Positions 1 to 9,092 of a stretch of 33,195 bases of DNA are shown in pieces; positions within the stretch are counted from its first letter, which is position 1, and the number at the start of each line of letters is the position of its first letter. The notes under the pieces are model-generated. The model was not told where the DNA came from, searched no databases, and saw nothing but the letters and a program-made list of their open reading frames with translations. Origin of the DNA: Candidatus Woesearchaeota archaeon (GTDB lineage: Archaea > Nanobdellota > Nanobdellia > Woesearchaeales > GW2011-AR4); NCBI GenBank assembly GCA_019323655.1, contig JAHWGX010000006.1, forward strand, positions 1 to 33,195, written 5' to 3'. The translations under genes were made by a program, and so were the position numbers.

Positions 1-3000
1 ACGGTTACACAAGATCCTGACGGTGATACAACAGTAATAGAGAGCTACTACATAAACGGAGAGCTTAATGACTCGACAGCAACCAATACAACATTCAATG
101 CTTCTGACGGTCATTACATCCTGAATGCCAGCCTTACAGACGGCGTTGAATATAGAAACCTGACTGTAAACTTCACAATAGACACAACAGCGCCAGTAGT
201 GAACACTTCCCTAAACAAATCATTAACAAACATAACTGTTAATGATATGATAAACCTTACAGCAAATGCTACTGACTTAAATGAATTGAGTTTTGGCCAG
301 ATAATAGTAAATATCAGCGGATTTAAGAGGTACTTTAACTTCTCTTTAGATGGCGCAGCTACAGCAGCCTTCAGCCAGAACATAACAATAAATATAACCA
401 GAGGGGAGGTGATTAATTTTACAGCAAGAGTTAATGACAGTGCTAATAACTTCAAGACTAATGATACTATGATAACTGTTGCTAACACTCCCCCAGCTGA
501 TTTGAGTATAGTGTACCCAAGACCAGATCAATATACAAATGAACAGCCATTGGACTTAAATGTAACCTTTACTGATGCGGACAATGATGTTTTGAATATA
601 AGCTATTACATCAATGGGGAACTAAACCAAACTTCATTAACCAACACAACATTAAATATTAGCGAAGGCTATTACATATTAAATGTAAGTGTTTCGGATG
701 GTGCAGCAATAACATCTAACGTAACAGTCAACTTTACTTTAGACATAACAGCGCCAAACGTAACATTCAAATCCCCAACGCCTTCAAACAACACGATAGG
801 AGATGAGAATGTTGTATTTAACTGGACTGCTTTTGATTATATCGGCCCGAACATAACATGCTATCCTGCAATAGACAGTGTTCTTCAAACTGCGTTACAA
901 ACTCCGAATGGCTCCCATTCCAACACAACGCTGATATTAACAGGGGGCAACCATTCAATTAAAGTAACCTGCTTTGACACTGCAAACAACTCAAACACAA
1001 CAGAAGAAAGAATCTACACAGTAGGGATTATAAATATAACAATACCTGGACAAGATGAAATAATAAGGCCATCTGAAAAATTCAGGTTCAATGTCAGTGT
1101 TCTGGCAGGAGAAGACTGGATCAACAACATAACATTGATTATATTCAACGAAACTTTCCATACAGAGAACTTATCAAATCTGCTATACAACTACACATAC
1201 ACGGTAATTAATGTAACTCCAAGGTATATCAATGCAACAGCATACGGCTTTAACAACAACATAGGGCCGGGTACAAACGTAACTTCCCAAATACAGCTCA
1301 GAATAGGAAGGCTAGGCACAACCCAAACCCCAACAATAAGCTATGTCTGCCCAAATGAATCGTATACATTAAACGCAACGAACATAACGATAGAAACAAT
1401 ATCAGGCCTTGATACTCTGGTGGAAAGCTATAATGTAACAATTATCATGCCGAACCAGGAGACAGAACAGGCAATACAGTCAGCAAACGCAACAAATGCA
1501 AGCTTTGCCATGAGCTTTAATTGCAGCTACTTAACAACCCTCAAAGGAACATATACAATAACTGCAACAGTAAAAGACATAGAAAACCAGACAGCTACGC
1601 TAAACAGTTCACTGACAGTAAGCAACTCTACCAGAAGCGTAAATATTACGAAAATAGGCCTTACCAGCCTAGTGTTCAATGATGTCTGCACTGGGAAAGC
1701 CCTAATATCAGGAGACAGTGCAACCATACCTAATGTCTCTTATTATGATGCAGATTCAGATGTAACATCAGCAATAAGCATTACTTTCAAAAATATCTCT
1801 TTATCCGGCGAATGGAACAACACTTTAAACCACACAGCAAGAACAAATGAAACCGCTCCTCCAGCTGCTAAAAGAAGGATCCACTTATGGGACCTAGGCA
1901 CAAATATGTCCTATAACAATGCAACATTATCTTATGATTACTCCTCATTAGAGTATACGCTAATGTACGAAAACCAATTGGACATATACAAATGCGCCAA
2001 TATAAGCAACTGCGTTCTTGAAAAGCAAACTACGACATTAAATACAACCACAAATATAATCTCATTAGACCTTAATAACTTATCAAGATTTATGGTGACA
2101 GAGCCAGCTATAGGAACAATACCCGGGCAGTTAGACCGGCCTGCAATCAACTATATAAACTTCTCAAGAACATACACAAAGATTAATGACGCAATAAACA
2201 TAACAGTATCATTCAATATTTCCTTCCAGCTAGACACAATAACCTTGACTGTGAATTCAACGCCGTTAACAGCTATAAACACAACTGTAAGCGGCCAATC
2301 TTACAGGCATACCTATAATTACTCCCCGGCGACCTTAGGTCCATATTTGGTAGAAGTTACTATAGAGGATGAAAACACCTTCAACTCAAACAGAACTGCT
2401 ACTTTCTATGCTACAAATGAGCAGGTTATAACTATAAATGCGGTAGGATTAAACAATATGACATTGAAAGATACCATAAGCAAAGAGGCAATTGAATCCG
2501 GAACTGCCATAACAACGACCCTGCCTTCGGGAAAATATGAGATTTTTGCAAAAGCAAACAAAACAGAGATGACTCTGTTTAATTCCAGCATTAACGACAG
2601 CGTAAGCACAGTCATAGTGTTCAGTGATTTGCCGGAAACAATAACAGCGCCAGGCAATAGGACAAATCTTGACCAGTTTGAGGTCAACTCAAGCATAGGC
2701 TTTGCCAATATAGATTTCACTTACAACTATTCCAATTTGACAGAAAGCATATCTGATGAAGGCAATCTTGAAGTATATAAGTGCAGCTCAACAGGCAACT
2801 GCACATGGTCGGAAATAGCCTCCACAGTAGACACAGACGCCAATACAATCTCATTTAGTGTGAGCAACCTCTCCGTATTTGATATTGTGGAATCAATCAA
2901 AACAGTAACTGAAACGGAAACCATAACCACAACTACAACAATATCCTCTGTAGGCGGAGGGGGAGGAGGAAGCGGAGGAGGAAGCCTCATAACCAGAGTA

Positions 3001-3771
3001 GCGGCCTTAGACCTAATAGTCCCGTCTACAATATCGATGCACATCAATGACAGCATAAAAATGCCCATTACACTAAAAAATTCAGGCGAAATTAAGCTAA
3101 ACAACATCAACTTAACCTCACAAGTTAAGGCAGAAGGCATTACAGTAGAAATTAACGATACTTATTTTGAGTGGTTGGACAGGAATGAAACGGTTTCAAC
3201 AAGCGCCATAATAAGAACACAAATAGAAAACCTAACCCAAAATGAAATAGCAATTACTTCAAATGTCCATAACCCGGCACTAGAAGAGTCTGCCATCGTA
3301 ATAATTAATGTAATTGATGTTTATAAGGGCAATAGAAGCATATTAGAGCAAAACCTCCAGTTCATGTTTGACTTGTTTGAGAAAAACCCTGAATGCCTGG
3401 AGCTGAAGGAGCTGTTAACGCAGGCAGAAAAAGCCGCGGAAGAAAATGAATTCGAGAAAGCCCTTGCATTGACAGAAAGCGCAATAAACTCCTGCAGGCA
3501 GCTAATAGGCAAGGAAGAGCTAAGACCTGTAACAATGCCTTTTAAGGAGGTGGGACTTAAAATAACCCTTCCACTAATAATTCTGGCTTTGATAATAGTC
3601 ATATCACTGATAATCTACGGAGCTGGAAAAATCAGGCTGACCAAACCGAAGTTTAGTTTGAAGTTTAGCTACAAGAAACACAAACACAGAATAGGACCGT
3701 CGAAAAAAGAACTTAAAAGTTTTGAAAGTGAGGAGAAAGAGATAAGAAGAATGTTGCGCGGAAGGCTGTAA
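1..3771 (+). CDS. Large Asn/Thr-rich surface protein, 5'-partial, C-terminal membrane anchor
   Basis: The frame is open from the first base, so the start lies outside the window; the GTG at 199 is only an internal Val codon. About 1,256 residues are visible. They consist of beta-rich Ig-like modules crowded with N-X-S/T sequons, as expected of an N-glycosylated archaeal cell-surface protein. One module is duplicated (10-198 and 568-759, each with an SYYINGEL motif and an ending near TAP). Two later modules (about 1680-2110 and 2440-2900) each end in a 'YKC...C...LSxF' pattern like the PGF-pre-PGF family. Then come a TETETITTTTT linker, a Gly/Ser spacer (GGGGGGSGGGS, about 2953-2985), a COG1361/NEW3-like domain, a short charged helical region, one membrane helix (about 3550-3630) and a basic cytoplasmic tail. 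Role inferred: cell envelope or attachment. No enzyme motif was seen. Confidence 0.85.
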   Translation, partial: TVTQDPDGDTTVIESYYINGELNDSTATNTTFNASDGHYILNASLTDGVEYRNLTVNFTIDTTAPVVNTSLNKSLTNITVNDMINLTANATDLNELSFGQIIVNISGFKRYFNFSLDGAATAAFSQNITINITRGEVINFTARVNDSANNFKTNDTMITVANTPPADLSIVYPRPDQYTNEQPLDLNVTFTDADNDVLNISYYINGELNQTSLTNTTLNISEGYYILNVSVSDGAAITSNVTVNFTLDITAPNVTFKSPTPSNNTIGDENVVFNWTAFDYIGPNITCYPAIDSVLQTALQTPNGSHSNTTLILTGGNHSIKVTCFDTANNSNTTEERIYTVGIINITIPGQDEIIRPSEKFRFNVSVLAGEDWINNITLIIFNETFHTENLSNLLYNYTYTVINVTPRYINATAYGFNNNIGPGTNVTSQIQLRIGRLGTTQTPTISYVCPNESYTLNATNITIETISGLDTLVESYNVTIIMPNQETEQAIQSANATNASFAMSFNCSYLTTLKGTYTITATVKDIENQTATLNSSLTVSNSTRSVNITKIGLTSLVFNDVCTGKALISGDSATIPNVSYYDADSDVTSAISITFKNISLSGEWNNTLNHTARTNETAPPAAKRRIHLWDLGTNMSYNNATLSYDYSSLEYTLMYENQLDIYKCANISNCVLEKQTTTLNTTTNIISLDLNNLSRFMVTEPAIGTIPGQLDRPAINYINFSRTYTKINDAINITVSFNISFQLDTITLTVNSTPLTAINTTVSGQSYRHTYNYSPATLGPYLVEVTIEDENTFNSNRTATFYATNEQVITINAVGLNNMTLKDTISKEAIESGTAITTTLPSGKYEIFAKANKTEMTLFNSSINDSVSTVIVFSDLPETITAPGNRTNLDQFEVNSSIGFANIDFTYNYSNLTESISDEGNLEVYKCSSTGNCTWSEIASTVDTDANTISFSVSNLSVFDIVESIKTVTETETITTTTTISSVGGGGGGSGGGSLITRVAALDLIVPSTISMHINDSIKMPITLKNSGEIKLNNINLTSQVKAEGITVEINDTYFEWLDRNETVSTSAIIRTQIENLTQNEIAITSNVHNPALEESAIVIINVIDVYKGNRSILEQNLQFMFDLFEKNPECLELKELLTQAEKAAEENEFEKALALTESAINSCRQLIGKEELRPVTMPFKEVGLKITLPLIILALIIVISLIIYGAGKIRLTKPKFSLKFSYKKHKHRIGPSKKELKSFESEEKEIRRMLRGRL

Positions 3772-3780
3772 CTTATTGTT

Positions 3781-4797
3781 TTAACCTGACAATTTTTTTC
3801 TGGAAATTTGGCGTAAATAAATTTTTTTAGCGTTTAAATATGCTCTTTTAGCCTCATCTTCCTTACCAGATTCTAACAACCTACGTGATTTTTCTATTAG
3901 GCCGTGGCATTCAGCCATTTTTTCAAATCTTGGCGCTTCGCCTTTTCCGGCCCCGGCCTTAGAAATTTTTTCCCTACTTTCGCCTTTTATCTCTCTCATC
4001 TTCCTTCCCGCATTCCCCCTAAGTTTTTGTTTCCCTTCCTGCATTATCCGGCACTTCTTCTCCGATATGCTCTTGTAAAAAGAATTAATTTCCCCGAAAA
4101 GTTCTGCCCTCCTTTCATTTGGCAGTTTTGTATAAATGTCAATTAGCCTTGAGTATATCCTGCAGGATTTCTTCAAATTGTTTTTAGCCAAAGCCTTGCC
4201 TCCTGTTTCAGTAAGCCTTCTGCATTTTAGAGCTAATCTTTCCAGTTTTTTCTCTTCCAGATTCCTTTTCCCCCTTTCATCCGCAACTGTTTTTTCTCTT
4301 TTTTTAATCTCTTTTTTCCCTAGTTTCCCTTCCCCAGCTTCCCCTACTTTTACCAGACCAATCCTATGCACAAAATTAAACAATAGGCTCTCCTTGGTTT
4401 TCTTGTTTTCTTTTTTTTCAGTTTTCTTTTCTTCTCCATCTTGACCGGTAGCCAGACTTACAATGCTTTCTGCCTCAGTCAGCATCGATTTAAACTCTTC
4501 TTGCGATATCTTTTTATCCTCATACATAAGCTCTGTCAACAAATTCAAGATTGCTATTACCCTCTTCTTTAGTTTACTAGATATTCTTCTTTTGTTTAGC
4601 TCTGCAATAAGCTCCTCCAAAGTAAACTCATAATTAAGATTTAAATGTCTAAGAAGAAAGACTCTAAAGACCAAGCTTAATTTATCTATAGCCTTATCCC
4701 CAAATTTTTCTTTTCTAACAGATTTCAGTCTAGTGAGAATGAGTTTCCTAAGCAGTTCATTTTTTTCGTATATTTCCTCTTTTTTTTCTGCGCCCAT
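3781..4797 (-). CDS. Uncharacterised helical protein with C-terminal TPR-like repeats, MoxR locus
   Basis: A 338-residue soluble protein with no signal peptide or membrane helix. Residues 1-115 are predicted helical. Residues 120-195 are a Lys/Glu-rich linker. Residues 197-338 contain two TPR-like helical hairpins, the first of the form 'KCRRLTETGGKALAKNN...YSRLIDIYTKLP', the second around 'KSRRLLESGKEDEAKRAY'. Such repeats usually mediate protein-protein contacts. It is divergent from the MoxR operon across an 84-bp AT-rich gap and ends 9 bp from the convergent surface-protein gene. I do not recognise a named family. Position suggests it is a partner or adaptor of the MoxR/VWA system or of an envelope protein, which is inference. 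Confidence 0.75.
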   Translation of the reverse strand: MGAEKKEEIYEKNELLRKLILTRLKSVRKEKFGDKAIDKLSLVFRVFLLRHLNLNYEFTLEELIAELNKRRISSKLKKRVIAILNLLTELMYEDKKISQEEFKSMLTEAESIVSLATGQDGEEKKTEKKENKKTKESLLFNFVHRIGLVKVGEAGEGKLGKKEIKKREKTVADERGKRNLEEKKLERLALKCRRLTETGGKALAKNNLKKSCRIYSRLIDIYTKLPNERRAELFGEINSFYKSISEKKCRIMQEGKQKLRGNAGRKMREIKGESREKISKAGAGKGEAPRFEKMAECHGLIEKSRRLLESGKEDEAKRAYLNAKKIYLRQISRKKLSG

Positions 4798-4881
4798 TTG
4801 AAAATATTTAAATATTAAAACGTTATAAGGAGTTAATAATAGGGATTAATATAAATTTAATGGTTTTTAAAAAAGGGGAGA
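4798..4881. promoter_or_regulatory. Divergent promoter region between TPR-like gene and moxR
   Basis: The 84-bp gap separating two divergent starts is almost entirely A/T. It holds TATA-like stretches near 4802-4814 and 4849-4860. A GGGGAG Shine-Dalgarno-like sequence lies just before the moxR ATG. The individual promoters cannot be assigned with certainty. Confidence 0.45.
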
Positions 4882-5865
4882 ATGAAAGAGCCGGATAAAG
4901 GTCTTCTTAAAAGGTGCAAGGCGGATTTAGATAAGGTTAAAGCTGAAATTGCAAAAGTGGTTGTTGGACAGGAAAAGATTGTTGACGCATTGCTAAAGTC
5001 TTTGATTGCAAATGGGCATGTCCTGCTTGAAGGGGTTCCTGGGATTGCAAAGACTCTTTGCATAAGGGCGCTAGCTACTGCTACCGGATGCCAGTTTAAG
5101 AGAATCCAGTTTACCGCTGATATGCTGCCAACAGACATTATCGGACTAACATCCTATGAAGAGCATAAAGGCTTTTATGTGATTAAGGGGCCTATATTCA
5201 GTAATTTTGTTTTAGCGGATGAAATCAACAGAGCCCCTCCAAAAGTGCAATCTGCTTTGCTTGAGGCAATGCAGGAAAAGCAGGTCACCATTGGCAAGGA
5301 AAGGTTTAAGATAAGTTTGCCATTTTTTGTTTTGGCTACACAAAATCCTCTTGAAACATTAGGGGTTTATCCGCTGCCTGAAGCCCAAGTTGACAGATTT
5401 TTATTTAAGACTGTAATGGGTTACCCCACACCTGAAGAGGAAAAAAAGATAATAGAGCAGAACATAACCCTGCAGAAATTTGAAGATTATGACATCAAGC
5501 CTATACTGTCACTAAAAAGAATATTAGAGCTGCAAAGCTTAACCAAAAAAATAGTCCACAGTGACAGGATTAAAAGGTATATTGTAGATATTGTCGGTTC
5601 GACAAGGGATCCAGAAAAATATAAGATAAAAACTGGTAAATACATTGAATTCGGAACGTCCCCGAGAGCATGCATTGGCTTGTATATAGGTGCAAAAGCG
5701 GACGCCCTGATGAAAGGCGATAATTATATAGGGCCCCAGCATGTGAAAGATGTAGCTTTTGATGTTCTAAGGCACAGAATTATTCTTAATTATGCCGGCC
5801 AGGCAGAAGGCATTAAAACAGACTCTATAATTAGTGAGATTCTTTCTAAGGTGCCGATTCCATGA
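4882..5865 (+). CDS. moxR: MoxR-family AAA+ ATPase
   Basis: A 327-residue MoxR-type AAA+ ATPase, the usual family length. Walker A is GVPGIAKT (51-58), Walker B is FVLADEIN (109-116), sensor 1 is ATQNP (152-156), and a GTSPRA motif in the C-terminal lid supplies the sensor-2 arginine. MoxR proteins act as chaperone-like ATPases that remodel or activate VWA-domain partners, often metal-binding proteins. Here it heads a three-gene operon, overlapping the DUF58 gene by 4 nt (ATGA), which implies translational coupling. The start is supported by a GGGGAG sequence upstream and by family length. The target of the complex is unknown. Confidence 0.95.
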   Translation: MKEPDKGLLKRCKADLDKVKAEIAKVVVGQEKIVDALLKSLIANGHVLLEGVPGIAKTLCIRALATATGCQFKRIQFTADMLPTDIIGLTSYEEHKGFYVIKGPIFSNFVLADEINRAPPKVQSALLEAMQEKQVTIGKERFKISLPFFVLATQNPLETLGVYPLPEAQVDRFLFKTVMGYPTPEEEKKIIEQNITLQKFEDYDIKPILSLKRILELQSLTKKIVHSDRIKRYIVDIVGSTRDPEKYKIKTGKYIEFGTSPRACIGLYIGAKADALMKGDNYIGPQHVKDVAFDVLRHRIILNYAGQAEGIKTDSIISEILSKVPIP

Positions 5866-6755
5866 AAAAAGAATTGAAGTTAGAGTTATCAGAGGGTATC
5901 AAAAGGTTAAAAATATTGACCTCCCAAATAGTAAACACTCAATTCGTTGGAGGATATAAAAGTGTCTTTAAGGGCAAAGGCATGGAGTTTGAGGATTACA
6001 GGCAGTATACACCAGATGATGATTCATCTGTGATAGACTGGAAAGCTTCTGTGAGGAGTAAACAGCTGCTTATCCGCGAGTTTGCTGAAGAACGCAACTT
6101 AAATGTATTTTTTCTCATTGATGTCAGTTCAAGCATGGTTTATGGTTCTATCGATAAGCTGAAAATGGAGTATGCTGGAGAACTGATAGCAGCATTAAGC
6201 TATGTCGTGATAAGTGCGGGCGATAGTGTGGGATTTGCACTTTTCAGCGATAAAATCGTGAAAAATATGCTCCCTGCTATGGGTTTTGTGCAATACCATA
6301 ACCTGATAAACACTCTTGTTAATCCGGATTATTACGGGGGTAAATACGATTTAACAGAGGCATTAAGATTTACACTTAGTTTCCTGAAAGAAGCCTCTAT
6401 TGTTATAATAATATCGGATTTCATTGGTTTAAAAAACGACTGGGAAAGGTACATAAAAGTCGCTTCGAAAAAATTCGATTTGATAGGCATCATGATAAAA
6501 GACCCTGCAGATAAGATTCTGCCTAATTATGATGGCCAGGTGATACTAGAAGATCCTTTCTCTGCTAAACAGGTTTTAGTCAGGCCGGCAGCTTTAGAAT
6601 CTGTCTATAAAAGTTACACAGCCAATCAGGAACGAGCAATAAAAAATTCCTTTTTGAATGCAGGAGCCAATTTCTTAGAGCTTACAACAAATGAGTCATT
6701 TGTAAAGCCAATAACCAATCTCTTTGTAAGCAGAGCCAAAAAGGTAAGAAGATGA
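5862..6755 (+). CDS. DUF58 domain protein (VWA-like), MoxR partner
   Basis: A 297-residue DUF58 protein. The family signature runs from about residue 43 (FEDYRQYTPDDDSSVIDW), followed by a VWA-like fold beginning with the MIDAS-type motif DVSSSM (87-92). No membrane helix is evident, so it is probably cytoplasmic or peripherally membrane bound. It starts on an ATGA overlap with moxR and ends on an ATGA overlap with the VWA gene, so the three are almost certainly co-translated. DUF58 proteins regularly accompany MoxR and BatA-like proteins. The biochemical role is not established, but a metal-dependent adhesion or assembly function is generally assumed. Confidence 0.93.
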   Translation: MKKELKLELSEGIKRLKILTSQIVNTQFVGGYKSVFKGKGMEFEDYRQYTPDDDSSVIDWKASVRSKQLLIREFAEERNLNVFFLIDVSSSMVYGSIDKLKMEYAGELIAALSYVVISAGDSVGFALFSDKIVKNMLPAMGFVQYHNLINTLVNPDYYGGKYDLTEALRFTLSFLKEASIVIIISDFIGLKNDWERYIKVASKKFDLIGIMIKDPADKILPNYDGQVILEDPFSAKQVLVRPAALESVYKSYTANQERAIKNSFLNAGANFLELTTNESFVKPITNLFVSRAKKVRR

Positions 6756-7723
6756 TAGAACTAACTTTTACAAATCCGGTATACTTATGGACTTTATTGC
6801 TTGTGCCATTTATTATTCTGACTCATATTTTTACATTGAAGCGCGTAAGAACTGCGGCCCTAAAATTTTCAAATTTTGAAGCAATTGAAAGAGTTTCAAA
6901 AGGGGAGTTCTTAGGCAAGCCCTATAGAGGCTTATTCCGGAATAAGAATATGTTCCTGTTGTTTTTAAGGCTAGTAGTTTATACTATGCTTGTTCTTTCT
7001 GTCACAGGAACAACCTTGTGGTATACCGGCAAAGTAAGCGATAGGGATTTTGTTTTGGCGATTGATACTTCTACCAGCATGCTTGCTGACGATTTTAATG
7101 TGACAAGGTTGGAAGCTGCGAAAGAGGCTGCAAGAGTTTTTGCTGAGTCTCTAGCAGGGGAATTTAAAATAGGGGTAGTCTCATTTGCAAGCAGTGTTTT
7201 TGTTGATCAAGAGCTTACTTCAAATAAGGAGGAAATAAAGAAGATAATTGACAGCATAGACACAAAAGAAAGCGGGGGGACCAATATTGGAGATACATTA
7301 GTCACCTCTGCAAACTTGCTGGTAAGCATGGGCTCAAAAGAAAAAGCAAAATCTGTAATTCTCCTTACTGACGGGCAAAGCAATATCGGAGTACCAATTG
7401 ATTTAGCCATAGACTACTTAAAATCAAAAGGGGTTGTTGCCAACACTGTAGGAATAGGTACAGAAGAAGGTGGAAAATTCTTAGGGCTAAATGTAACCTC
7501 CAAATTAGATGAGGAAACCCTAAAAGAGATTGCATCGCAGACAAATGGCAGATACTTCAGGGCAAGAAGCAAAAATGCCCTGGAAGATGCTTTTAGGGAG
7601 ATTATGTCCTCTACAGAAAAAAAGACTTCTTTGGACATATCCTGGATTTTGCTGATAATAGCACTATTTTTACTAGCAGTGGAATGGGTTCTGGTACATA
7701 CCCTATACAAAACCCTGCCTTAA
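6752..7723 (+). CDS. VWA-domain membrane protein, BatA-like
   Basis: A 323-residue BatA/BatB-like protein. Two N-terminal membrane segments (about 10-28 and 67-90) precede a von Willebrand A domain, and a third membrane helix (about 297-315) ends the protein. The MIDAS metal site is complete: DTSTS (105-109), Thr in GGTNIG (about 177) and LTDG (Asp about 207). It overlaps the DUF58 gene by 4 nt. Family knowledge: such proteins bind a divalent metal and protein ligands outside or at the membrane and are acted on by MoxR ATPases. The last gene of this operon; tgt follows 71 bp later with its own promoter. Confidence 0.93.
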   Translation: MIELTFTNPVYLWTLLLVPFIILTHIFTLKRVRTAALKFSNFEAIERVSKGEFLGKPYRGLFRNKNMFLLFLRLVVYTMLVLSVTGTTLWYTGKVSDRDFVLAIDTSTSMLADDFNVTRLEAAKEAARVFAESLAGEFKIGVVSFASSVFVDQELTSNKEEIKKIIDSIDTKESGGTNIGDTLVTSANLLVSMGSKEKAKSVILLTDGQSNIGVPIDLAIDYLKSKGVVANTVGIGTEEGGKFLGLNVTSKLDEETLKEIASQTNGRYFRARSKNALEDAFREIMSSTEKKTSLDISWILLIIALFLLAVEWVLVHTLYKTLP

Positions 7724-7761
7724 TGATTAAATTTGTCCTTTAATATTTTTTCTTCAACGAT

Positions 7762-7773
7762 ATATTTATTAAA
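7762..7773 (+). promoter_or_regulatory. TATA box of tgt
   Basis: ATATTTATTAAA is centred about 28 nt before the tgt ATG at 7795, the spacing expected for a leaderless archaeal transcript. No Shine-Dalgarno sequence precedes this ATG, in agreement. Confidence 0.65.
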
Positions 7774-7794
7774 CCATCCCCTTAACAAAACAAC

Positions 7795-8997
7795 ATGCAG
7801 TTCAAAATAAAAAAACAATCCGAAAAAAGCAGGGCAAGAACAGGGATAATAAAAACGCCTCATGGCAGCATAAATACGCCATATTTTATTCCGGTTGCCA
7901 CGGCTGCGACAGTCAGGGGCCTGAACCAGGAAGATATGAAATCAATTAATGCGGAAGTCCTTCTTGCAAACACCTACCACCTGCACCTTAAGCCGGGGGA
8001 CAAAATAATAAAGAAGCTTGGGGGGCTGCACAAATTCATGAACTGGGACATGCCTTTGTTTACTGACTCAGGTGGCTTTCAGGCATTTTCGCTTGGCTAC
8101 GGGATGGAGCACAACATAAACAAATTAGGGAATATCTTTCCGGAAAATAAAAAAGCATTGGAAAAAAAAGAAAATTTGGCAAAAATTGATGACGAAGGCG
8201 TTACCTTTAAGGATCCCAAATCAGGAAAGACAGTCCATATCAATCCCAAAAAATCAATAAAAATACAGCAAAATTTAGGGGCAGACATAATCCTTGCATT
8301 TGACGAGTGCACATCGCCTTTGTCAAGCTACGAGTACACAAGAAAAGCAATGGAAAGGACGCATAAGTGGGCTTTGCAGTCATTAAAAAACCACAAGAGA
8401 AAGGCAAAATTAACAAAACAATCAATTTACGGGATTGTCCAGGGAGGTGAGCATAAGGATTTAAGGGAAGAATCTGCAAAATTCATTTCCTCACTGGATT
8501 TTGACGGCATTGCTATAGGAGGCTCTTTAGGCAGGTCAAAAAAAGACATGCACAAGATTCTTGGCTGGGTTATTCCATTGCTGCCAAAAAATAAGCCAAG
8601 GCATTTGCTCGGAATAGGCAATATAGATGATGTTTTTGAATGCGTTGAAAAAGGAATAGACACTTTTGACTGTGTTGCTCCGACAAGAACAGCAAGAAGA
8701 GGTTCTTTGTTTATCTCTCCAAAATCCGGGGGAAATTTAAAAAATAAATTCAGGATTAACATTAAAAATTCAAAATACAGGCTTGACAAAAAGCCGGTGG
8801 ACAAAGACTGCAATTGTTTGGCATGCAAAAACTACTCAAGGGCCTACCTAAACCATCTTTACAAATCGCAAGAACTTGCCTATTACAGGCTAGCTTCATT
8901 GCATAATGTCAGTTTTATGCTGAGGCTGATGGAGGAGATAAGAGATTCTATCAATAATAGTTATTTTGAGAAACTGAAGAGGGAATGGCTCAGATAA
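7795..8997 (+). CDS. tgt: tRNA-guanine(34) transglycosylase, bacterial/queuosine type
   Basis: A 400-residue tRNA-guanine transglycosylase that swaps G34 of GUN-anticodon tRNAs for a 7-deazaguanine. DSGGFQ (91-96) holds the general-acid Asp, FDCVAPTR (291-298) holds the nucleophile Asp292, and C339, C341, C344 and H370 form the zinc site. It has the length and layout of bacterial Tgt and lacks the C-terminal PUA-containing extension of archaeal ArcTGT (archaeosine, position 15). A roughly 25-residue insertion follows DSGGFQ (residues 101-125). The substrate-pocket loop reads IGGSLGRS where Escherichia-type enzymes have a GGLxVGE pattern, putting Gly at the position of the preQ1-selecting Val, as in eukaryotic queuine enzymes. 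Leaderless start. Converges with yhhQ. Horizontal acquisition from bacteria is inferred. Confidence 0.95.
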   Translation: MQFKIKKQSEKSRARTGIIKTPHGSINTPYFIPVATAATVRGLNQEDMKSINAEVLLANTYHLHLKPGDKIIKKLGGLHKFMNWDMPLFTDSGGFQAFSLGYGMEHNINKLGNIFPENKKALEKKENLAKIDDEGVTFKDPKSGKTVHINPKKSIKIQQNLGADIILAFDECTSPLSSYEYTRKAMERTHKWALQSLKNHKRKAKLTKQSIYGIVQGGEHKDLREESAKFISSLDFDGIAIGGSLGRSKKDMHKILGWVIPLLPKNKPRHLLGIGNIDDVFECVEKGIDTFDCVAPTRTARRGSLFISPKSGGNLKNKFRINIKNSKYRLDKKPVDKDCNCLACKNYSRAYLNHLYKSQELAYYRLASLHNVSFMLRLMEEIRDSINNSYFEKLKREWLR

Positions 8998-9092
8998 AAT
9001 CAAAACCGGTTTTTAGTTCTTATAATTTAGTTCTTGTAAATATATTTGAATTAAATAAACTATTAGAAGGCAGCTATTGGGATTTTCCTTAA

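Noticed and set aside
2727..3140. Minus-strand ORF opposite the Gly/Ser linker, with a poly-Pro stretch
   Set aside because: The proline run is only the complement of the Gly codons of the real gene; no start or context support.
199..3771. GTG at 199 as the start of the first gene
   Set aside because: The frame stays open to base 1 and the upstream translation is part of the same Ig-like repeat, so the gene continues beyond the window.
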